From JBDKVA01 sp039679375 (GTDB lineage Bacteria; Bacillota; Clostridia; Acetivibrionales; DTU013), in assembly GCA_039679375.1 (NCBI GenBank), contig JBDKVA010000128.1, positions 1 through 11,468 of the forward strand: 11,468 nucleotides of DNA, given 5' to 3'. The notes under the pieces are model-generated. The model did no database searches. It was not told the DNA's origin and saw only the letters and a program-made list of their open reading frames with translations. Each line of letters opens with the position of its first letter. Position 1 is the first letter of the stretch. Position numbers and translations under genes: made by a program. This document shows, in pieces, positions 7,648 to 11,468 of the stretch.

Positions 7648-7723
7648 ATTTTTCACCATTTTTCACCCATTTTTCAAATTCACATTTTTCGGGGTTGCAT
7701 CCCTTATTTCCATGTGCTATAAT
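7648..7723 (+). promoter_or_regulatory. Promoter of the thrS-like operon with upstream ATTTTTC repeats
   Basis: TTGCAT (7695-7700) and a perfect TATAAT (7718-7723) have the ideal 17-bp spacer, so transcription should start near 7730. Immediately upstream four copies of ATTTTTC begin at 7648, 7658, 7669 and 7684; the first three are followed by CACC, CACCC and CAAATTCAC. The spacing of 10, 11 and 15 bp and the T-tracts suggest either an UP element or a repeat-reading regulator. Confidence 0.7.
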
Positions 7724-7761
7724 ATTTTAAAATCTTTCGAGGAAACGAGAGGAAATCCATT

Positions 7762-7806
7762 ATGTTGTATCAACTTAGTTACACCACCACTACCATGCAG
7801 AGTTAG
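7762..7806 (+). CDS. Threonine-rich leader peptide MLYQLSYTTTTMQS (14 aa)
   Basis: The tiny ORF starts with ATG 8 nt after GAGAGGA, about 30 nt into the expected transcript, and ends at TAG. Its codons at 7783-7794 are ACC ACC ACT ACC, four threonines in a row. The gene that follows is a threonyl-tRNA synthetase homologue, and an intrinsic terminator lies between the two. This is the layout of a ribosome-mediated attenuator, as in the enterobacterial thrL leader, where slow decoding of Thr codons signals a lack of charged tRNA-Thr. The Thr codon stretch (ACACCACC) is also complementary to the GGTGGGTGG at 7859-7867. There is no direct evidence of translation, but SD, start, Thr run and position agree. 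Confidence 0.65.
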   Translation: MLYQLSYTTTTMQS

Positions 7807-7819
7807 CATTTGTTATTCG

Positions 7820-7867
7820 CCACAGCGCCAACGACAAGTGTTAGCTCCTAAAGTCGTTGGTGGGTGG
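7820..7867 (+). promoter_or_regulatory. Strong leader hairpin, candidate pause or anti-antiterminator stem
   Basis: CCAC (7820-7823) pairs with GTGG (7864-7867), and CGCCAACGAC (7826-7835) pairs with GTCGTTGGTG (7853-7862, one G-U). The stem is about 14 bp with a small internal loop and a 17-nt apical loop. Its 3' arm is also the only segment able to form a competing pairing with the terminator's 5' arm: GGT plus GTAAA (7863-7865, 7869-7873) with TTTACACC (7881-7888), or GTCGT (7853-7857) with ACGAC (7895-7899). Mutually exclusive pairings of this kind are what an attenuator needs. Confidence 0.5.
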
Positions 7868-7883
7868 AGTAAAGGCTTATTTT

Positions 7884-7924
7884 ACACCTTATCGACGACG
7901 GTTCGATAAGGTGTTTTTATTTTT
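7884..7924 (+). terminator. Intrinsic terminator/attenuator in the thrS-like leader
   Basis: ACACCTTATCGA (7884-7895) and TCGATAAGGTGT (7903-7914) form a perfect 12-bp stem with a 7-nt loop, followed by TTTTATTTTT. It lies inside the leader, some 155 nt downstream of the predicted start and 140 nt before the synthetase gene, so full operon expression must involve read-through. Confidence 0.88.
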
Positions 7925-7927
7925 CTG

Positions 7928-8060
7928 AAAGGGGGTGGTCGCCCTGATTACAGCAATGTACTCATATTGTTCGCGCCAAAGATTCGTGAATAGATTTTTG
8001 GCTATGGGCATGGTGACCGTCTGCTCTCCAGCAATCCCAAAATAAACAATAAGGAGAGCA
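7928..8060 (+). promoter_or_regulatory. Late leader: SD-sequestering hairpin and possible second upstream ORF
   Basis: TGCTCTCC (8022-8029) is perfectly complementary to GGAGAGCA (8053-8060), which contains the AAGGAGA ribosome binding site of the synthetase gene, so the gene's translation could be masked. An open frame runs from a strong SD (AAAGGGGGTG, 7928-7937) to TAA at 8043-8045, straight through the TGCTCTCC arm. Its start is uncertain: CTG at 7944 has the right spacing, while ATG at 7956 is too far from the SD. From that ATG the peptide would begin MYSYCSRQRF. Translation of it would open the hairpin and expose the SD. Confidence 0.4.
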
Positions 8061-8066
8061 TATTGT

Positions 8067-9617
8067 ATGTTAGATTACAAAGAAAATCTTATAGGATTGG
8101 TAAAGGAAGCTGTCGCCGATTTGTTTTCGGGCAGCTTGGTTTCGAATGAAATCACAGAGAGTGGGTTATACTGCGACTTCGACTTGTCGGTTCCGATAAA
8201 TCCCGAAAAAATCAGCTCGATAAATGACTGGCTTTCGGGCAAGGATATTCCATGCGCATATGAGTTATCCAGCTTCTCCGGCGTGTATCAGGACGGAGAT
8301 GCAAGCAAGAAGATGTTGCAGCGGCTTTATATCATAGCTTTTGAATCACAGGAAGAACTGCAAGCTTACCAGGACAAACTGGTAAAAGCCGCCGAGCACG
8401 ACCATAAGCGGCTCGGCGCGCAACTCGGCTTGTTCTCAACGTCAGAAGAAATCGGGCAAGGGCTTGTGCTGTGGCATCCCAAAGGTGCGATAATTCGCTT
8501 CCTGCTCGAACAGTTCAGCCAAGCCGCGCATCTGCTGAACGGCTACCAGTGGGCGTACACTCCACATATCGGACGGTCAGAGCTTTGGAAAACATCAGGT
8601 CACTTGGAAAACTACAAGGATTCCATGTATAACCCCATCGACATCGAGGGCGAGGAATACTACCTGAAACCCATGAACTGCCCGTTCCACTTCATCATCT
8701 ACAATAGTGAGACGCGCTCGTACCGTGACCTACCAGTGCGTATGGCGGAGTTCGGCACAGTGTATAGGTACGAGTTATCAGGAACTCTGCATGGACTGAC
8801 AAGGGTGCGTGGATTTACACAGGACGACGCGCACATCATCTGCACCCCAGAGCAAGTGGAAAGCGAGGTTGCCTTCGCACTCAAATTCTCGCTGTATATC
8901 TTGCGTTCGTTCGGTTTGAGCAAGTTCAAGCCTTACGTTTCTACAAAACCTAAAACAAAATCAATCGGCTCTGACGACGAGTGGGATATGGCGACCGAAG
9001 TCTTGAAAAAGGCGGTGGTTGCCGCAGGGCTTGAATATGAGATTGACGAAGGCGGCGGCGCGTTCTATGGCCCCAAAATCGACTTGAAGCTGTATGATTC
9101 CCTTGGACGCGAATGGCAATGCAGTACAATCCAATTCGATTTCAATTTACCCGAACGCTTCAAGATGAAATATGTTGGGGTAGACGGGAAAAACCACACG
9201 CCATATATCGTCCATCGGGCTTTGTTCGGAAGCATTGAGCGGTTCTTTGCTCTGCTGATAGAACATTACAAGGGCGATTTCCCGTTGTGGTTTGCGCCGG
9301 TGCAGTTCGCTATCGTCCCAATTAAGCCGTCCCACAACGAATATTGTAAACGCTTGGAGATAGACCTGAAAAAGAAGGGACTGCGGGTCGACGCGGACTA
9401 CACCGAAAGCCATATGCGCGAAAAAATCAAACGCTACGAGACGCAAAAGATACCTTATATGCTTGTGGTAGGCGACAAAGACATTGAGCAAAACGGATTT
9501 TCACTGAGAAGCCGCAAGCACGGGAATCTCGGCTTGATGAACCTCGATCTGCTGACGGAGCATATCAAGGACGATCTCGCACAGGGCAAGCCGAAATATA
9601 TACTGGAGGAGGCATGA
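8067..9617 (+). CDS. Threonyl-tRNA synthetase paralogue lacking TGS and a working editing domain
   Basis: Class II synthetase of 516 aa; housekeeping bacterial ThrRS is about 640 aa. The catalytic core (about 135-405) is complete: LWKTSGHLENYK (173-184), the zinc/threonine ligands Cys205 (KPMNCP), His256 (DDAHI) and His383 (IVHRALFGS), motif 2 with EFGTVYRYE and LTRVRGFTQDDAH, GAFYGPKID (331-339) and motif 3 around GSIERF. Ligand spacing (51 and 127 residues) matches E. coli ThrRS. The anticodon-binding domain follows (about 408-510). The N-terminal TGS domain is absent. Residues 1-120 keep only fragments of the editing domain (YCDFDL; SGVYQDGDASKKMLQRLY). Both the HxxxH motif and the Cys/His segment (CRGPH in normal ThrRS) are gone, so mischarged Ser-tRNA-Thr cannot be edited in cis. 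The ATG follows AAGGAGAG. It is the first gene of a Thr-attenuated operon and probably a backup or inhibitor-tolerant ThrRS. Confidence 0.9.
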   Translation: MLDYKENLIGLVKEAVADLFSGSLVSNEITESGLYCDFDLSVPINPEKISSINDWLSGKDIPCAYELSSFSGVYQDGDASKKMLQRLYIIAFESQEELQAYQDKLVKAAEHDHKRLGAQLGLFSTSEEIGQGLVLWHPKGAIIRFLLEQFSQAAHLLNGYQWAYTPHIGRSELWKTSGHLENYKDSMYNPIDIEGEEYYLKPMNCPFHFIIYNSETRSYRDLPVRMAEFGTVYRYELSGTLHGLTRVRGFTQDDAHIICTPEQVESEVAFALKFSLYILRSFGLSKFKPYVSTKPKTKSIGSDDEWDMATEVLKKAVVAAGLEYEIDEGGGAFYGPKIDLKLYDSLGREWQCSTIQFDFNLPERFKMKYVGVDGKNHTPYIVHRALFGSIERFFALLIEHYKGDFPLWFAPVQFAIVPIKPSHNEYCKRLEIDLKKKGLRVDADYTESHMREKIKRYETQKIPYMLVVGDKDIEQNGFSLRSRKHGNLGLMNLDLLTEHIKDDLAQGKPKYILEEA

Positions 9618-9620
9618 AAA

Positions 9621-10118
9621 ATGATAAAGCAACTCAATCCGTCGGATTTTCCCCTTGCCGCGGAGGTGATACGCGCGAGCTTTGCTACAATAGCGACAGA
9701 CTTTGATTTGACCCCGCAAAACTGCCCGACGTATACGAGCTTTACCATTACAGCCGAACGGTTGCAAAACCAGTATAACTGGGGTTGGCTGATGTATGGT
9801 CTGTATGACGGGGAGTGGCTCGTTGGATACGCCTCGCTGTCAAAAGATGCGAATAACGCGTATGAGCTCCACAACCTTGCCGTTCTGCCCGAACACCGGC
9901 ACAAAGGCTACGGTAAACGGCTTCTTGACTTCTGTAAAGCTAAAGTAAAAGAGCTGGGCGGTGGTAAAATCGCACTCGGTATCATCGATGAAAATACTGT
10001 CCTCAAAAACTGGTACGCCGCGAATGGCTTTATTCACAGCGGAACGAAACGGTTTGAACAATTTCCATTTACTGTAGGATTTATGGAATGGGAGGTATCA
10101 TCATGGGACTTAAAGTAG
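9621..10118 (+). CDS. GNAT-family N-acetyltransferase
   Basis: This 165-aa soluble protein should transfer an acetyl group from acetyl-CoA to an amine. The acetyl-CoA-binding motif A is clear: LHNLAVLPEHRHKGYGKRLL (83-102), with the R/H-x-K-G-x-G-K loop. Motif B follows as NTVLKNWYAANGF (125-137). Length and domain order are normal for a single-domain GNAT. It begins 3 nt after the synthetase stop with GGAGGAGG 8 nt before its ATG, and its last 16 nt overlap the next gene, so it is an integral operon member. The substrate is not evident. Given the context it could act on an amino acid, an aminoacylated product or a ThrRS-directed inhibitor, but nothing in the sequence decides this. Confidence 0.88.
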   Translation: MIKQLNPSDFPLAAEVIRASFATIATDFDLTPQNCPTYTSFTITAERLQNQYNWGWLMYGLYDGEWLVGYASLSKDANNAYELHNLAVLPEHRHKGYGKRLLDFCKAKVKELGGGKIALGIIDENTVLKNWYAANGFIHSGTKRFEQFPFTVGFMEWEVSSWDLK

Positions 10119-11176
10119 GTGTATTGGGAGTAGGTCCGGTCGGTGAGCATATCGTCCGTGTACTGAGTGAACGCAAGTTTCCTGTTGACGGGTCAGTAAT
10201 GATCATGGCGACAAGGGAACGCAGTGAGGTGTTCGACGGAGCAACCATCAACGTACAAAAGGTCAGTGCCGACTTATTCAAGCAGCTCGACCTCGTGTTT
10301 TTTGCGGGTAAAGAGGGCGCGATGGGTGCAAGTATGGAATGGGCCGATGTCGCTGTAAAATGCGGTTGTACCGTTATAGACAACGGCGGGGATTTACGCA
10401 TGTACCCAAACATCCCCCTTGTCATACCCGAAATAAACATGGATGCTGTGACAAAAGACACACGGCTCATTTGCAATCCGAACTGCTCGACCATACAAAT
10501 GGCGGTCGCGCTTTACCCGTTACACAGAGCCGCGCGACTACGGCGTGTCATCGTGTCAACCTACCAATCGGTCAGTGGACACAGCGGAGCGGGTATGGAT
10601 CAGCTAAACGCCGAGATCAAGCAGAAGCTTTCAGGCGAGCAAGTTCAAGAAAGTCCATCCATTTTCGCCCGGCAGATCGCATTCAACTGTATCCCGCACA
10701 TCGACCGTTTTGAAAAGAATGGATATACGCGAGAGGAGATGAAAATGTTAAATGAAACCCGCAAGATTTTCGGTGAGCCGAACCTGCTCATTAACGCGAC
10801 GACCGTGCGCGTTCCGGTATTGGTCGGTCACTGTGAATCCATCAACGCGGAGTTCGCAGAACCTATGAGAGCGGAAAAAGCTATGGAAATCCTATCCGAC
10901 CTGAAGCTGTCGCCTGGCGTGGTCTGCATTGACGGCATTACCAGCAATGAAAACGCGAGAGAGATTAGAAAGGATGCTCTGGAGCTTCGATATCCCATCC
11001 CGTCCGACCTCGAAAAAGACGAGTGGAAGGATGCGGTTTTAGTCGGAAGAATACGTGATGATATGACCGCACCCAACGCGATCAATTTGTGGTGCGTTTC
11101 GGACAATCTGCGAAAGGGTGCGGCGACCAACGCCGTCCAGATTGCCGAGGGGATGCTGGAACATGGGTTATTATAG
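10103..11176 (+). CDS. asd: Aspartate-semialdehyde dehydrogenase homologue
   Basis: ASADH reduces aspartyl phosphate to aspartate semialdehyde with NADPH, feeding threonine, methionine and lysine synthesis. From the ATG at 10103 the protein has 357 aa. I chose this start because GGGAGGT lies 7 nt before it and the protein then opens directly with the Rossmann strand MGLKVGVLGVG; an in-frame ATG at 10088 has no SD. The catalytic cysteine is Cys128 in NPNCSTIQM, followed by YQSVSG (154-159), the substrate arginine in RVPV (236-239) and the acid/base His243 in VGHCES. Departures from typical ASADH are the nucleotide loop GVGPVG (9-14, usually GATGxVG) and DNGGDLRM (93-100, usually DNSSAFRM). It is probably a divergent paralogue in a threonine-responsive operon; altered cofactor or substrate preference is possible. 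Its start overlaps the acetyltransferase gene by 16 nt. Confidence 0.85.
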   Translation: MGLKVGVLGVGPVGEHIVRVLSERKFPVDGSVMIMATRERSEVFDGATINVQKVSADLFKQLDLVFFAGKEGAMGASMEWADVAVKCGCTVIDNGGDLRMYPNIPLVIPEINMDAVTKDTRLICNPNCSTIQMAVALYPLHRAARLRRVIVSTYQSVSGHSGAGMDQLNAEIKQKLSGEQVQESPSIFARQIAFNCIPHIDRFEKNGYTREEMKMLNETRKIFGEPNLLINATTVRVPVLVGHCESINAEFAEPMRAEKAMEILSDLKLSPGVVCIDGITSNENAREIRKDALELRYPIPSDLEKDEWKDAVLVGRIRDDMTAPNAINLWCVSDNLRKGAATNAVQIAEGMLEHGLL

Positions 11177-11183
11177 ACTGTAC

Positions 11184-11218
11184 AAGGATAAGGGCGGCTT
11201 AATGCCGCCCTTATCCTT
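11184..11218 (+). terminator. Hairpin terminator after the thrS-like operon
   Basis: AAGGATAAGGGCGGC (11184-11198) and GCCGCCCTTATCCTT (11204-11218) form a perfect, GC-rich 15-bp stem with loop TTAAT, beginning 7 nt after the asd stop codon. The 3' T tract is short (CCTTTC), so termination may depend on stem strength, or the hairpin may mainly protect the mRNA 3' end. Confidence 0.65.
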
Positions 11219-11327
11219 TCAGACTGTCAAACAACCTTGTCTTAGGCTAAATGTGAGATTACAACATTCACATTCTGAATAATCAAGTGTCCGGCTTGTC
11301 AGGTAAGAAAAAACCACAAGGTCATTT

Positions 11328-11468
11328 TGATATGCTACCCTCATATAGGACATTGAAATATAACAAGTTCTATATGGGGGTATTTACATGTCCAGATCAA
11401 TGAAAGGAATACCGGCAGAAGACAAAGTAAGGCTGGTCGAAAAGTATCTGAAAGGTGAAATAAGCAGA
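11328..11468 (+). mobile_element. Left end of an IS3-family (IS150-like) insertion sequence, truncated by window edge
   Basis: The sequence from 11328 begins TGATATGCTACCC and continues with GGACATTGAAATA. This follows the TG...TGCACCC...GGACGATGAAAT wording of IS150-type terminal inverted repeats as I remember them. A transposase-like gene begins 60 bp inside. The right end lies beyond the window, so the inverted-repeat pair and target duplication cannot be seen. Confidence 0.65.
11388..11468 (+). CDS. IS3-family transposase OrfA, N-terminus (partial)
   Basis: Only the first 27 codons are in the window (MSRSMKGIPAEDKVRLVEKY, then LKGEISR). The ATG has GGGGGT 7 nt upstream. The segment matches the opening of the helix-turn-helix domain in IS3/IS150 OrfA proteins, where a basic N-terminus leads into a K-x-x-L-V-E-x-Y-L-x-G-E-x-S helix. 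In this family OrfA binds the terminal repeats, and OrfAB, made by frameshifting, carries the DDE catalytic domain. Whether the gene is intact cannot be judged here. Confidence 0.7.
   Translation, partial: MSRSMKGIPAEDKVRLVEKYLKGEISR

Noticed and set aside
7762..7924. A T-box riboswitch, suggested by GGGTGGA at 7862-7868 before a terminator and a synthetase gene
   Set aside because: The full T-box core and its conserved bulge geometry are not present. The only antiterminator I can draw puts UGGA at the wrong side of the bulge, and there is no recognisable Stem I in the roughly 90 nt available. The ORF with a Thr run explains the region better, but a covariance search should confirm.
10088..10102. 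Upstream ATG as the start of the ASADH homologue (MGGIIMGLK...)
   Set aside because: The bases coding GGI are the SD (GGGAGGT) for the ATG at 10103, and the Rossmann fold begins at the later start.

Overview
The window looks like an accessory, mosaic stretch of a low-GC Gram-positive chromosome, most likely from the Clostridia. Grounds: strong purine-rich ribosome binding sites, canonical sigma-A promoters, an OmpR-type two-component system next to an FtsX-type ABC exporter, a large-serine-recombinase relic, and an IS150-like left end. Base composition changes along the window. The first 2 kb are visibly AT-rich, the ABC/two-component block is intermediate, and the thrS-like operon (8.07-11.18 kb) is clearly richer in GC. 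No species is assigned.

Layout. Positions 1-2350 hold a small unknown gene (minus), a frameshifted gene remnant (minus), an accessory lgt (minus, TTG start, with its own strong promoter) and a 72-codon stump of a large serine recombinase (minus). This is a scar zone of past mobile-element activity. Positions 2358-7425 form a minus-strand block read as response regulator, histidine kinase, ABC ATPase, ABC permease. The genes are tightly packed (RR stop abuts the HK start; ATPase and permease share ATGA). An 83-bp gap between HK and ATPase carries GTGAC/GTCAC repeats, a likely binding site for the regulator. The block resembles peptide- or envelope-stress detoxification modules.

Positions 7426-8066 form a divergent control region. 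From a good sigma-A promoter at 7695-7723 runs a leader of about 340 nt. It encodes a 14-residue peptide with four consecutive Thr codons (MLYQLSYTTTTMQS), a strong hairpin, a 12-bp intrinsic terminator, and a late hairpin that can hide the ribosome binding site of the next gene. The genes that follow are a ThrRS-like synthetase whose editing half has been deleted, a GNAT acetyltransferase and an aspartate-semialdehyde dehydrogenase homologue. They are packed head to tail and end at a 15-bp hairpin. The last 141 bp are the left end of an IS3-family (IS150-like) element.

The most interesting part is the thrS-like operon. A Thr-run leader peptide in front of a terminator suggests ribosome-mediated, threonine-sensing attenuation, where Firmicutes normally use a T-box for thrS. 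It controls an editing-deficient ThrRS paralogue together with an enzyme of the aspartate/threonine branch. A plausible reading is an inducible backup or resistance ThrRS with matching threonine supply. The role of the acetyltransferase is open.
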